Of a stretch of DNA of 64,000 nt, positions 1-10,187 are shown one piece after another (position 1 is the stretch's first letter; every line of letters begins with the position of its first letter). The notes beneath the pieces are model-generated. The model had not been told where the DNA came from and did no database searches. It was given only the letters and a program-made list of their open reading frames with translations. The stretch comes from Rhypophila decipiens (lineage: Eukaryota > Ascomycota > Sordariomycetes > Sordariales > Naviculisporaceae): the NCBI GenBank assembly GCA_033297075.1, contig MU858046.1, forward strand, positions 310,001-374,000, in the 5' to 3' direction. Both the position numbers and the translations under genes were made by a program.

Positions 1-615
1 CTGATATACCTCTACGTAGAGGTAGTCGGCCTCGCCGGGGGGCTGGAGATGGCGAGTGACGTCAAACTCACTGGGGTTCCGCGACCCCTGCGAATAGCCC
101 ACGTAATGGCCGTTGATCCAGACAGTAAACGCAGCGTCCACGCCCTCGAATCGCAGTCGAATCTGTGCGTCGGGGTCTTTGTCGGCTGGCCACGGGTTCT
201 GGAATCGACAGGCATAACGACCGCACTCATTGTCATCGATGGGAACGTGCGGAGGGTTGACCGGAAAGGGGAAGTTGACGTTGGTGTATTGTGGCCCCTT
301 GCCGAAGCCCTGGAGCTGCCACATGCCGGGGACCTGTATCCGGCTCCATTCAGAGGAATGTTCCAGTGTTGCAAAGTCTTGGGTGTAGAAGCCTATATTG
401 CCCTCCAGGGGCGACTTTGAGAGCTGAAACATCCATTTCCCAGATTTGCCGAGGGAATGGCTCGTGGAGAGATCCAAGTTCTGGGCCAGCGCGTCCTTTT
501 CATTCTCATAATTGAAGAAGCTTGTCCGCGGAGGCAGCCTGTTGCGGCGGATAACCTGGAGGTTGTTCCAATCTGGAGTTAGGCTGGGATGGACTTGTGT
601 TGGGGGTCTTGACAT
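1..615 (-). CDS. GH2 beta-galactosidase, N-terminal part (cut by window edge)
   Basis: The minus strand is open from an ATG at 615 to base 1 (205 codons, no stop), so the 3' part lies outside the window. The peptide has the hallmarks of the sugar-binding jelly-roll domain at the start of LacZ-type GH2 beta-galactosidases: VPGMWQLQGFGKGPQYTNV, then PFPVNPPHVP, LRFEGVDAAFTVWINGHYVG and GYSQGSRNPSEFDV. The catalytic barrel is not in view. No signal peptide is visible (the protein starts MSRPPTQVHPSL), so an intracellular enzyme hydrolysing terminal beta-galactosides is likely. It is divergent from a GH74 xyloglucanase. Xyloglucan side chains carry beta-galactose, so the two could act one after the other; that link is inference. 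No intron is needed in the visible part. Family call is firm, substrate is not. Confidence 0.88.
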   Translation of the reverse strand, partial: MSRPPTQVHPSLTPDWNNLQVIRRNRLPPRTSFFNYENEKDALAQNLDLSTSHSLGKSGKWMFQLSKSPLEGNIGFYTQDFATLEHSSEWSRIQVPGMWQLQGFGKGPQYTNVNFPFPVNPPHVPIDDNECGRYACRFQNPWPADKDPDAQIRLRFEGVDAAFTVWINGHYVGYSQGSRNPSEFDVTRHLQPPGEADYLYVEVYQ

Positions 616-1007
616 TTTGAACGACGAAAGAGATGCCTGCCGGGTTTTACGTGTACGGGCTCTTATGAGATGCTCCGGGTGCGTGTTCAATAATGAGGAG
701 CTTTGTGGTGGGAGGTGAAAATAAGAGTGTTGGTCTCAAGGTCTCAATGACAGCTGATGAACTTGGTTCAGCCACCAACTGCCGAGCGTCCTCACTGACG
801 TCCTTACCCCAACTTCCCCCGCAGCGTATCGCCGGCCACAGCATGCTGACTGCTCACCTGAGAAGACTTCACAACGCAATGTCGGGTTGTTGTGATCGTC
901 CAAACCTTATATATCATGAAAAGTCGCGACTGTCATTCAGATGGGTGCATCATCAACAAGTGGAACTCAAACTCAACTAACTGGGAACCGAAAGAACCTT
1001 GGAGTGG

Positions 1008-1020
1008 TAACCCTAACCCT
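1008..1020. repeat. Telomere-like TAACCC repeat, two units
   Basis: The 13-mer TAACCCTAACCCT is an interstitial copy of the fungal telomere unit (TTAGGG on the other strand). An identical 13-mer is at 29863-29875. In promoters such elements can bind telobox proteins of the Tbf1/Teb1 type; whether this one does is unknown. Confidence 0.6.
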
Positions 1021-1129
1021 CTCCTCGGCATGCCAGATGGCGCTATATCGGAGCTGCTATCCGTGAACCGTGCTCCCCCCGCAAAGCCTCAGTGGTCTCC
1101 ATGATCTGCACCACTGCAGCTGCCAGGTG

Positions 1130-1135
1130 TTAGCC
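1130..1135 (-). promoter_or_regulatory. Possible XlnR/Xyr1 core site (GGCTAA on minus)
   Basis: TTAGCC on the plus strand gives GGCTAA on the minus strand, the core recognised by the Zn2Cys6 activator of xylanase, cellulase and xyloglucanase genes. A single 6-mer is weak evidence. Confidence 0.3.
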
Positions 1136-1519
1136 TTCTCCGAGATCCATCAACAAGCGCCTTGACGTGCTTGAGTGCAACAACGACGAGTGATGCCATT
1201 CAGAATCGTTGAAAGCCTAGACGTCATGTGACACATGTCCAAACTTGCTGCCGTTTTTAGAGTTATGGAGAATCGCTGCGGACTTGGCTGGCTCAAAGGG
1301 AAACATGGCCGGGCTTGACACCATGGCCTCCCTGGAATTGCGGAAGAACAAGCTCCAGACTCACAATCGGGGGTCGCGGTCCCGCATCGAATGGCAACAC
1401 AACTCCAACTTGCAACTGATTTGTGGGAAAAGGCTTCGTATCCGCCATGCCAGGGACATGATTCCGGGACATCGGGAGCGACTCCCCACAGACGGGAGCA
1501 GGGCATCATACTTGGATCC

Positions 1520-1527
1520 TATATTAA
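1520..1527 (+). promoter_or_regulatory. TATA-like element of the GH74 gene
   Basis: TATATTAA lies about 90 bp before the ATG at 1610, a reasonable distance for a fungal core promoter. Confidence 0.4.
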
Positions 1528-1609
1528 CTGTCAATATCCCGCGTCTTTGGGGTCGTTGTTTCCCCCCGAGTCGCATCAGCCCGGAACTCGGTGATCCACT
1601 CAGTCCACG

Positions 1610-4269
1610 ATGAAGTGCCTCCAGGCTATCCAACTGCTTCTTGCTGCGGCTGCTCCCGTCAGGGCAGCATTCTCGTGGCAGAACGTCAAAATCGGTGGCG
1701 GCGGTGGCTTCATCCCCGGCATCATCTTCCACCCTTCGGCCAAAGGTGTTGCCTATGCCCGGACCGACATTGGAGGCCTTTACCGGCTGAGCTCGGACGA
1801 CTCCTGGACTCCTGTCACCGACAGCCTGGCCACAAACGAGAACTGGTGAGATATACTGACGGCTTTCAAACCCTCGTCCTTAGGCTAAAGAGAGAACCAG
1901 GAGCACATGGGGCGTTGATGCCGTAGCCCTCGACCCGGCAGACCCCAACAAGGTGTATGCGGCAGTGGGCATGTACACCAACAGCTGGGATCCCAACAAT
2001 GGCTCCATCATTCGCAGTTCAGACCAGGGCGCCACCTGGGCTTCCACTCGGCTCCCTTTCAAGGTTGGCGGGAATATGCCCGGTCGTGGCTTGGGCGAGA
2101 GACTCGCTGTCGACCCCAAGAACCCGGATATTCTTTACTTTGGTGCTCGCAGCGGCAACGGTCTGTGGAAGAGCACAGATGGCGGCGTCACCTTCACCAA
2201 GGTCTCGTCCTTCACAAACGCTGGCACATACATTGCCGATCCTGCCGATACCAATGGATACAACAGCGACATCATGGGGCTGGCTTTTGTCACCTTTGAC
2301 TCCACTTCGGAACTGATCAACGGCGCAACATCGCGCATCTTTGTCGGCACAGCTGATAATATCACGGCTTCAGTCTATGTTTCTGAGGATGCCGGTGCAT
2401 CGTGGTCGGCCGTTCCTGGCCAGCCCGCCAAATATTTCCCTCACAAGTGCAGACTCCAGCCAGCCGAGAAGGCGCTGTACTTGACATACAGTGACGGAGC
2501 TGGTCCGTTTGACGGTACTTCTGGTGGTGTGTACCGCTATGATCTCACCAATGGTACGTGGAAGAACATCACTCCTGTGTCGGGAGGGGATCTGTACTAT
2601 GGCTTTGGTGGATTGGGCCTTGATATGCAGAAGCCCGGGACGCTGGTTGTTGCCAGTCTGAACTCGTGGTGGCCGGATGCCCAGATCTTCAGGTCAACCG
2701 ACTCGGGAGCTACTTGGTCCCCTATCTGGGAGTGGGCCGGATACCCCGAGATGCGCATGTACTATGGCATTACGGTAAGTCAATCCCTAGTTTTAGGACA
2801 GCCAGATGCAATACTAACTTTCCCATGTAGACGCCCAAAGCACCCTGGATCGATGCTGGTTTTATTTCGCAGGACTCTAAGCGTCTGGGTTGGGCGATTG
2901 AATCACTCGAAATCGATCCTGTTGACAGCGACCACTGGCTTTATGCGACCGGCGTGACTATTTTCGGCGGTCATGATCTTACAAAGTGGGACACTGTCCA
3001 CAACGTCTCCATTGAGTCTCTTGCCGATGGAATTGAAGAGTTTGCGGTTCTTGGACTTGCCTCTGTGCCCGGCGGAAGCGAACTCCTCGCTGCTGTTGGT
3101 GATGACAACGGTTTCACCTTCAAGACCAGCGACTCGCTTGGCACATCTCCCCAGGCCCCCTGGATGACGCCGACGTGGGCTACTTCAACCGACGTTGGTA
3201 AGTCAAGTCTTTCTAAATTGTTGATATAGTTTGCTGATCATTCTACGCAGACTATGCCGGTAACAAGCCCGGCAACGTTGTCCGTATTGGAAACTCGGCC
3301 GGTTCACCACAAGTCGCCGTCTCCTCGGATGGAGGTGCATCGTGGAGCGTCCACTCCGGGGCAGGGACCGCGGAGTATGCTGGTTTCGTTGCCTACTCTG
3401 CCGACGCTGACACTGTTCTCTGGTCGCCTGGAAACTCGGGAGTCTTACGCTCTCGAAACCAGGGCACATTCACTGCAGTCGCATCTTTGCCGTCTGGTGC
3501 AGTCATCGCCAGCGACAAGAGAAACAATACCGTATTTTATGCCGGATCTGGCCGCAACTTTTACCGCAGCACCGACGCTGGCTCGACTTTTACCGCCGTG
3601 AGCGGCGCACTAGGAAGCGCTACTTCGGTACGGGATGTCGTTGCCCATCCCGTCGTCGCAGGTGAGGTGCTGGTGAGCACCAACGAGGGGCTCTTCCGCA
3701 GTACCAATTTCGGTGTGTCTTTCACCAAGATCAATGGTTTGACCGAGACGCAGCACATTGCTTTCGGACTCGGCAGTTCGGGATGGAACATTTATGCCCT
3801 TGGTGTCGGAGCTGCCGGGGCCAAACTCTACGTCAGCGCTGATACCGGGGCAAGCTGGACCGACATTCAAGGCTCGCAAGGATTCGGTACAATTTCTTCT
3901 TGCCGCCTTGTCGGAAGCAGCAATGTTGCGGGACAAGTCTATGTTGGCACCAACGGCCGCGGTGTGTTTTACGCCAAAGGAACTGTCAGCGGGCAGCCGG
4001 GGATGACGACGACAACTAGTTCTAGCACATCCGCCACCAGCAGCACCTCGTCGATCAAGACCACCCTCGCCACATCGAGCACATCGACCAAGACTACCAC
4101 CTCGAGATGGACCACAAGCACTGCTAGCACAGTCTGGCCTGCTCCGACCAACACTGCTGAATCGGAACGCTGGGGCCAGTGCGGAGGTATTGGATGGACT
4201 GGGCCGACCAAGTGCAAGTCTCCATGGCAGTGCAAGCCCCAGAATGACTGGTACCATCAGTGCCTGTAA
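1610..4269 (+). CDS. GH74 xyloglucanase with C-terminal CBM1
   Basis: Exons 1610-1845, 1901-2774, 2831-3197 and 3251-4269 join in frame to 831 residues. The introns are 50-56 bp with GTGAGA or GTAAGT donors and CAG/TAG acceptors. Residues 1-19 form a signal peptide, so the enzyme is secreted. The body has the BNR/Asp-box propeller repeats of GH74 (many S/TxDxGxxW motifs). [12 protein letters not shown] carries the expected catalytic Asp (D53), and DYAGNKP at the start of exon 4 the second (D493). A Ser/Thr-rich linker (about residues 710-795) leads to a family 1 cellulose-binding module with WGQCGGIGW and the Cys pattern, ending WYHQCL. GH74 enzymes are endo- or exo-acting xyloglucanases. The sequence does not settle the mode. 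It is paired with the divergent GH2 gene. Confidence 0.95.
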
Positions 4270-5257
4270 GTAAGGTTTGTAGTTGTACCTCGTTGACGGA
4301 AGGGTAGTACCACATTTGCCGCTTTTACTACCACGTTCATATAAATTTAACCTTTGTACATATTTGAATCGATTAAAATTCATCTTTCATGAATCAATGA
4401 TGTTGTTGCTCCCAAAGAAGGCCAAGATGCAACCGTTCGCGCAAGAACAAATGATACTTGTATGCTTTTCATGTTCTAGGAGATGCATCAATCCAGGTTG
4501 CAACTTTTCCCAACTGTAGCGAAGCGAGCCGGCGACTTGACCGACGCTCTGCGATACAAGACCGGAGTTTTATTTCCGGCGGACAGTACGACACATCTTC
4601 ATATTTGTTTTTCGTGAGCCCCGAACAGAAAACATCACCAACCAAACATTCCCAGACAACCCCGAATTAGCCCCTAGAGACGTCTGGCTCCCAAATTGAG
4701 ATACCCAAGTTACCTTGTATCACCGAAGCGAGCGTTGGGATCCGCCTCGTAGCTTCAACGGGGTCGGATTCCCAGTACATACTGCGGTTTCCAATACAGG
4801 TGTTGTTGTTAAAGACGGAAACGGTAAAGAAGTCCAGCAAAACTGCGACAACAGTTACAGGGGAGAGCCCACCCCGATAGATTGATGGTATCATGGATAT
4901 CTGTAAAGGGTTTAGTTACTTATCATCGTGCTAATCCCAACCCAGGTCCAAATGGATGTAGATGACAATGGCAATGGTGAGTATCATGGCAAAGGGGCAT
5001 CATCACAATGGTGCAGGGACCATTAAACAAACCGAAGGATGGGTTGGGTGCTATTCTCACAGGTTTTGTTGATTGTGGGTATGTATTATCTCGTTATTAT
5101 AAGAATACATACGTAGCACAGATTTGAGAGAGAATGAATCCTTGTTTACATATATTATATTGCTTAACCACCACCAATTTTTGTCGTCCCAATTTTTGTT
5201 TGCCCTTTTTTTATATAGCCTAACCTATAAGTCCAGATTCACCAATTCTAAATCCCG
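4270..5257. other. Intergenic, convergent 3' ends of GH74 and YTH genes
   Basis: This 988-bp stretch holds the 3' regions of two convergent genes. It is AT-rich near 5090-5250 with several ATATAT and ATAATA patches that would suit 3' processing signals. I see no gene. Confidence 0.5.
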
Positions 5258-7255
5258 TCAATCATCCTCCCGCTTAATATTACTATCTCCCCCCGAGCCG
5301 CTGCCGCCGCCGCGACCTCGACCGCGATAAGCACCCCTCTTACCCCGATAGTTGGGAGAAATCCACGTCTTCTTGGGAGTGACAGCAGGGCTGTTGTTTG
5401 CCATGCCCTGCTGCTGTGGTTGCTGCTGTGGCTGCTGCTGTTGCTGTTGTTGTCTGGGAGCAGTGACCCAATAGCCCCCGCCTCCCTCCCTGGCGGCAAA
5501 GTCTCTCATGACGCGCAAGAGATCTATCGCACAGTTCTCTTCAATCTCCTGACCATCCTTACCGACCAATACCGGATGATCTTCGTTAAAAGAGTTCCTG
5601 AGGTCACCCACGAGCGTGAACGACACGGGCACCTTGCTGAGCCACTCGATTCGGAACGGGGGAGACGAATCCCAGTGCACGTTGCTCATCCAGCTCGGCC
5701 GGGGCATGTCCGGCGACGGCGCCGTAGCCATCCGTGCGAATCCTTGAAATGCCCTGGACTTGTTAATGGAAAAGAAGAGGATGACGTTCTTGCAGCTTGC
5801 AAATGCTCTGGCTAGAATTGTCCCGTTTCGGCTTTGGGTGGCCCAGACGCCATCGGCCATGGCCATGCGGACATTCTCTTCGTTGAATGACTTGATGATG
5901 AAGAAGCGAGTCTCGCCAGGTCGGCCGAGGTCGAGGTCAAGGCGTCGAGCAGGCTCAGCAGGCCTTCCCACCTGGGGTCCGTCCCGGCGCGGAGACGCCT
6001 CACGTTGGTACTCACGACGCGGAGAGGGCTCGCGCTGGTACTCCCGACGGGTACCCTCGCCTTTATAACTGTCATATTCAGTTCGAGGCCTGTCAGCGGG
6101 ATTGTTACGGGGACCGCGTGGCGGCTCGTGGATGTCAGTCCGTCTTGGTGAGTATTCTCGACGCGGCGGGGGGATATTAGAGCGCTCCTCCCTGGTGTCT
6201 CTCCGTGGAGGCGAACTTCGACGAACAGGAGATAACAAACGAGGCTCGGGATAAATGTCATTGCGGCCCATGTCTCTCCCACGTCGGTCGTCATCGGGTC
6301 TGACATCGGGTCTCGCGGGTTCGGTGGGTCTGGCTGAGGTGGTTTCTCTTCGGACCATCTTTTCTGGACGGGCTTGGGCCTTCTCGGGTCCATCACCATC
6401 AGGAGAGCGAGCCCTTTTTGCTGGAACAACCGGGATGGGCTCATTTTGCTCCATTGTTGTCTTTGTAGTCGCGGGCATAGAGGAGCTGGAGCTGCTTGGC
6501 TGTGAGACTGGAGCTTGAAGCGGTGTCTCGCTCTTGAGCGTTGCACTGATGGGTGCTCGAATACCCATCTCGAGCGCTTCTTCCTCGAGTAGCTTGCGTT
6601 CTTCTTCCTCGATTCTCTCCCTCTCGGCAGCGAGTGCCTTGACTCTCCTGTGGCGGGCAAGCTTCCTATCGCGCGCTTCGACATCGTAGTAGTTGGTCAA
6701 AACAAGCCAATCTCGAAGGTCGGCGTCGTTATCAAGAATACGGTCAAGCGCTTCCTTGATCGATGATCCTCCGCTATTTGCCTGTTTATTCATTGTTGGA
6801 GCCTCACTGGCCTTATTCATGCCCATGACGGCCGAGTTATTGATTGAGCCGCCGTTGGACTGGTCAGTGCCAGACCGATTCGAGTTCGCACTGCCCTTGA
6901 TATTGTACTCCTTGGGCGGCTGGCGCTGGCTAGCCTGTTCGGCCTGGTGTGACGATGCTGTCTCAACCCAGGCGCCCTCGCCATTCTGGCTGTTCATGTT
7001 TCCAGTGTGTTGCGTGTTCGGACCTGATGCTTGTCCCTGCGAGTGTTTGTCGACGATAGTAGACGAAATGGAGGATATCAAGGCAGCAATATCATTAGCT
7101 GAGGCATCTACCGTAGTCTGTTGCGGGATTTGAGGCAACGGATGCGGGACAAATCGGCCCGGCGAAGCCCTGTTGCCAACCTTGCGCCTTACGAGCTTTT
7201 CTTTGAGCTCTGCAGCTCGCGCGTCAAGGGAAAGTTTATTCGGGGGACCCGACAT
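5258..7255 (-). CDS. YTH-domain RNA-binding protein (YTHDC1-like m6A reader)
   Basis: This is one uninterrupted frame of 665 codons from an ATG at 7255. The YTH domain spans about residues 447-590: FFIIKSFNEENV, GVWATQ, a VILFFSINKS strand, FQGFARM and the DGQEIE signature. The two Trp expected in the m6A-binding aromatic cage are present (W471 in GVWAT, W538 in IEWLS). The N-terminal half is disordered and charged, with Arg-Ser/Arg-Glu motifs (RREYQREPSPRR) reminiscent of YTHDC1. After the domain come a Gln run and an RGG-type tail (YRGRGRGGG). A nuclear role in mRNA processing by binding N6-methyladenosine is inferred from the family. In yeasts, Mmi1 and Pho92 are the family members. The start MSGPPNKLSLDARAAELKEK looks genuine, but an extra upstream exon cannot be ruled out. 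Confidence 0.93.
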   Translation of the reverse strand: MSGPPNKLSLDARAAELKEKLVRRKVGNRASPGRFVPHPLPQIPQQTTVDASANDIAALISSISSTIVDKHSQGQASGPNTQHTGNMNSQNGEGAWVETASSHQAEQASQRQPPKEYNIKGSANSNRSGTDQSNGGSINNSAVMGMNKASEAPTMNKQANSGGSSIKEALDRILDNDADLRDWLVLTNYYDVEARDRKLARHRRVKALAAERERIEEEERKLLEEEALEMGIRAPISATLKSETPLQAPVSQPSSSSSSMPATTKTTMEQNEPIPVVPAKRARSPDGDGPEKAQARPEKMVRRETTSARPTEPARPDVRPDDDRRGRDMGRNDIYPEPRLLSPVRRSSPPRRDTREERSNIPPPRREYSPRRTDIHEPPRGPRNNPADRPRTEYDSYKGEGTRREYQREPSPRREYQREASPRRDGPQVGRPAEPARRLDLDLGRPGETRFFIIKSFNEENVRMAMADGVWATQSRNGTILARAFASCKNVILFFSINKSRAFQGFARMATAPSPDMPRPSWMSNVHWDSSPPFRIEWLSKVPVSFTLVGDLRNSFNEDHPVLVGKDGQEIEENCAIDLLRVMRDFAAREGGGGYWVTAPRQQQQQQQPQQQPQQQGMANNSPAVTPKKTWISPNYRGKRGAYRGRGRGGGSGSGGDSNIKREDD

Positions 7256-7319
7256 TCCTTCACGATCGGTTCGCTTATGCTCAGAGATGGTGCGTTCTTG
7301 TCAGTACGATGATTGTTGG

Positions 7320-7616
7320 TTAAAAGAGTGGAAGGTGTCGAGTTGTCAGGTATGGTATACTGGATTGAAAAGGGGGAAAAGGTCTGGATTGAAAAGAATA
7401 GAGGGAATAATGCAGTACCGGTTCAGAATATCGGGGACGCATTGAGCTGTAAAATTGAGCAAGGTCTTTGTGGTCTGAAATACTGTCCTCGGGTGAAGGT
7501 GCCCAGTCTGGAAGTTCCGGCGGACTTTGTTCACGCTTGATATGTTGGTACCCGGAGCGTGACGAAGAAGGAGAGTTTCTAGCCGGTTCCTCGGGTTGGT
7601 AATTGTTGCGGTGCAT
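7320..7616 (-). other. Upstream ORF or 5' exon candidate of the YTH gene, 98 codons
   Basis: An ATG-started frame (MHRNNYQPEEPARNSP...) ends at 7320, only 64 bp before the YTH start codon and on the same strand. Its composition (SPSSSRSGYQ, IKREQSPPELPDW, SPEDSISDHKDL) looks like a disordered nuclear protein rather than random DNA. It is in a different frame from the YTH start, and I found no convincing splice pair joining them. It may be a translated uORF, a 5' exon, or chance. Confidence 0.3.
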
Positions 7617-8242
7617 AGTTGTGACGTTGTGCTTTGTTCGGTTTGCAAACGCGCTTGAGAGGGAGGAGTTCCCCAGGTTCAACTGGAAAGAAGCTTCTCT
7701 GAAAGTTCTTGGTCGAGTACTAGTCGTTCAGCATTGGCACTAGGGGTACGACAAGGGGAAACCGGACGGCGGGAGGCGGCGGTCAAGACCGAGGAGGTAC
7801 GGATGGCCGGGAACATGCATTGACCCTCCATTTGATGTGTAAGACTCACAATTTCTCATTGTTATGATCCCAAGCACAATTCTTATACCATTTCTTGAAT
7901 GTATGTTTATTCGGCTTCCCTGAAAAGAGTGTTGGTGGTGTCGTTTGCCAGCCCAATCTGTTCCCCGATGAACGGAGGTTTCGAGGGATGAAGTCGGAAT
8001 CCGGGGCTTGGCGGACTAAGAGTGGGTCCAAGCGGAAGAAATGTAATCGGAATTTCCCCTGCGAACCCCCACGCTGACTCGGGCCTTTTTTTCAATCGCA
8101 AACTGATTTGGCCTCGAAACAATTAAACGAACCACTCTGCTTGAAAGACCAACATAAGTCTTGGGAAGCGGATATAGATGATAAATTTCTTTTGTCTTCA
8201 AAAATAAAAGTTGAGAGACAAAATGTCAAAAACTAAATGTCT
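7617..8242. other. Intergenic, YTH promoter side
   Basis: This 626-bp stretch lies between the YTH upstream ORF and the tRNA-Ser gene. No coding signal is recognised. It should contain the YTH promoter. Confidence 0.4.
8228..8232 (-). terminator. Pol III terminator of tRNA-Ser
   Basis: A run of five T on the minus strand lies 10 nt past the tRNA 3' end, as expected for RNA polymerase III termination. Confidence 0.7.
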
Positions 8243-8324
8243 CGACGTGGGCCTGATTCGAACAGACGCTCCCGAAGGAACAAGATTTCTAGTCTTGCGC
8301 ATTAGACCACTCTGCCACCACGCC
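8243..8324 (-). tRNA. tRNA-Ser (anticodon AGA)
   Basis: The 82-nt gene folds as a type II (long variable arm) tRNA without intron. The acceptor arms GGCGTGG/CCACGTC pair with one G-U, the A box is TGGCAGAGTGG, and the B box is GTTCGAATC. The anticodon stem CAAGA/TCTTG encloses the loop CTAGAAA, giving anticodon AGA. The variable arm is TTCCTTCGGGAGC. The T stem GTCTG/CAGGC also has a G-U pair. Discriminator base is G, as usual for serine. Two wobble pairs leave the gene intact. Confidence 0.95.
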
Positions 8325-10187
8325 AGTGATTGGATGATGGGACAGCTCGGAATTACGGCTGTTGAATCAACGGTCGCGAGCTGGGTCTGACCAGCCAATC
8401 AGAAGTTGGCACCCGCCACCCCGCAAGGTGAAACACCAATTCCTCTCAGGACCATGGGATGCTGCATGGAGTGAGAGGCTTGACAACATCGAACCTCTTT
8501 CCACTCAAGATTCGGCAATCGGCACCCAGGATACTAATGATGATTCCGAGGCAGGTACCCGTCAATGAAGCCAAATATTCTCATCACATCCCCCGCGCAT
8601 GGCCGCCTTAAAGATGGATGAGAGATATGGAGAGATCTTCCATGCGCACCGCCTCCGTCCATAAAGGACGCTTGAGCGAGGCGCGTGCCGTTGATCTTCA
8701 TGCGCTTCCAGTCCCTCGGCATTGATGATGAGACGCAAGTGTTGGTAGCGAAAATCTGTTAAGCGCGCCGTTTGCTTGGACAGAGAAAGTCACCTCAGGA
8801 TTTACCGTGGGCCAGGTTCGAGGGTTATCTGATGTTGATGCGGCCCCAGCCGGTCGGCGCTTCGTGTCTCACAAAGATTACACTAATTCCAGGCTCGACT
8901 CTTTCGTGGCACGACTTCTCTTGGGCGCCGACAGCAAACGAAAACGAAAACTCGAAATGACCCTGGTTTTCCAAGCAAACAGAGACTCGGGTCTCATTTT
9001 TCCAACTTTTTTTGTCGCAAGCATCTGATAAAACTGACAGAATCGGGAAGTCGCGCCGGCTCTGCTCTCCGAACAAGCCGAGATGATCCAATGTCAACTG
9101 CAAGCGAGCTCCCTATGTAACTGCTTGTTGCTTCAAGGCCTTGTCATCATGGGTGTAGCTGCATGTGCTCCAGCTGTCGATGTGAGGGTGGTGGGTTGCT
9201 GCGTGGATCCCCTATCAACAAATTGACCCCTGAGCCCTGGCCGAGCCCCTGAACGTCAGAAGCTTCCCAAGTTCCCTGAGCCTCACCAAGAAGACCCCAC
9301 ACAGCTCCCATCACCAACACCACACCATGTTTCATGCCTTCAACGTTGGCATCTGCCTCTGAAATGCAATGGTCCTGCCGACTTATTGGTAGCCACCCGC
9401 CCAGATCTACCTTGGCGCAACGTCCATCAATGCTTTCACATGGGATCCATGGCTCACATCACCACCACCAACAGCTCAGGCACGGCACTGGCGATCCTCG
9501 CCTGACTGACGATTCTCACCACGAGTTTGCACCACTTGGAGAGGCCGCGCATATGTGGTCAATGCTCGTCAAAACCTGCCCGTGGATCTCCAGGACAAAA
9601 GCTGGGCAGCAAGGTCTGCCCCTTGTCGGCGTCAGTCAGCTTGCTGCCTCTCCCCGCAAGCCACCATGGGACGGGCGCCCGATGGCATTCCATGATTCTA
9701 CCCAGTGGGCATCTCATTTTGCTGAAACGGCATCGACATGGCGCCTCTCGGGCGGGACATGGGTTACGTGCGTAGCCCCCATTCTTTTTCCTCGTCATTC
9801 TTCGGACGACGTCCCTTGGTGAGGTTAGCGGCATATCTCGAGGGCAAGGGGGATGACAAGGACATCAACCTCAGAAGCCATCACGAAGAATATTTAAGAA
9901 TGCCGCTCTCGTCCTGTCGAATAGCTTCTTCTTCTTCTCCTCTTCTTTCTCTCCAGGCACAAGGCGGTCTTTCAACTTTCACTCCTTTCTTCATCACCCA
10001 CTTCAACATCTTTGTTGGTTTCATTCACTCACTTCATTGACTGAAGCATTCTTCTTGGTCTACCACATTCCTTGAACACTTATACACTAGCACTATCATT
10101 CTTTCCGCCAGTCGGCATCTTTACCTAAACCGCCTACTCCACAAATCCAAGCCCGCCATTTATACCTTTCTTGAGTAAATATCCAAG
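8325..10187. other. Intergenic, promoter and leader of the AA9 gene
   Basis: This is 1.86 kb without a credible gene; the ORFs inside are low-quality and overlap each other. The last 300 bp hold a TATTTAAG element, a CT-rich tract (about 9905-9990) typical of strongly expressed fungal promoters, and the likely long 5' leader of the LPMO gene. Confidence 0.5.
9891..9898 (+). promoter_or_regulatory. TATA-like element of the AA9 gene
   Basis: TATTTAAG is followed by a pyrimidine-rich tract (CTTCTTCTTCTTCTCC). This would place transcription start near 9920-9990 and imply a 5' leader of about 200-260 nt. Confidence 0.45.

Larger units (their letters stand above)
616..1609. promoter_or_regulatory. 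Shared promoter region of the GH2 and GH74 genes
   Basis: This is 994 bp between two divergent start codons. No convincing coding ORF is present. A TATA-like element sits about 90 bp upstream of the GH74 ATG, one TTAGCC (reverse of GGCTAA, the core bound by XlnR/Xyr1 regulators) is at 1130-1135, and a telomere-like 13-mer is at 1008-1020. Co-regulation of the two genes is inferred from the layout. Confidence 0.55.

Noticed and set aside
12..374. Minus-strand 120-codon frame over the GH2 gene
   Set aside because: It is a shifted-frame shadow of the beta-galactosidase coding region and opens at TTG.
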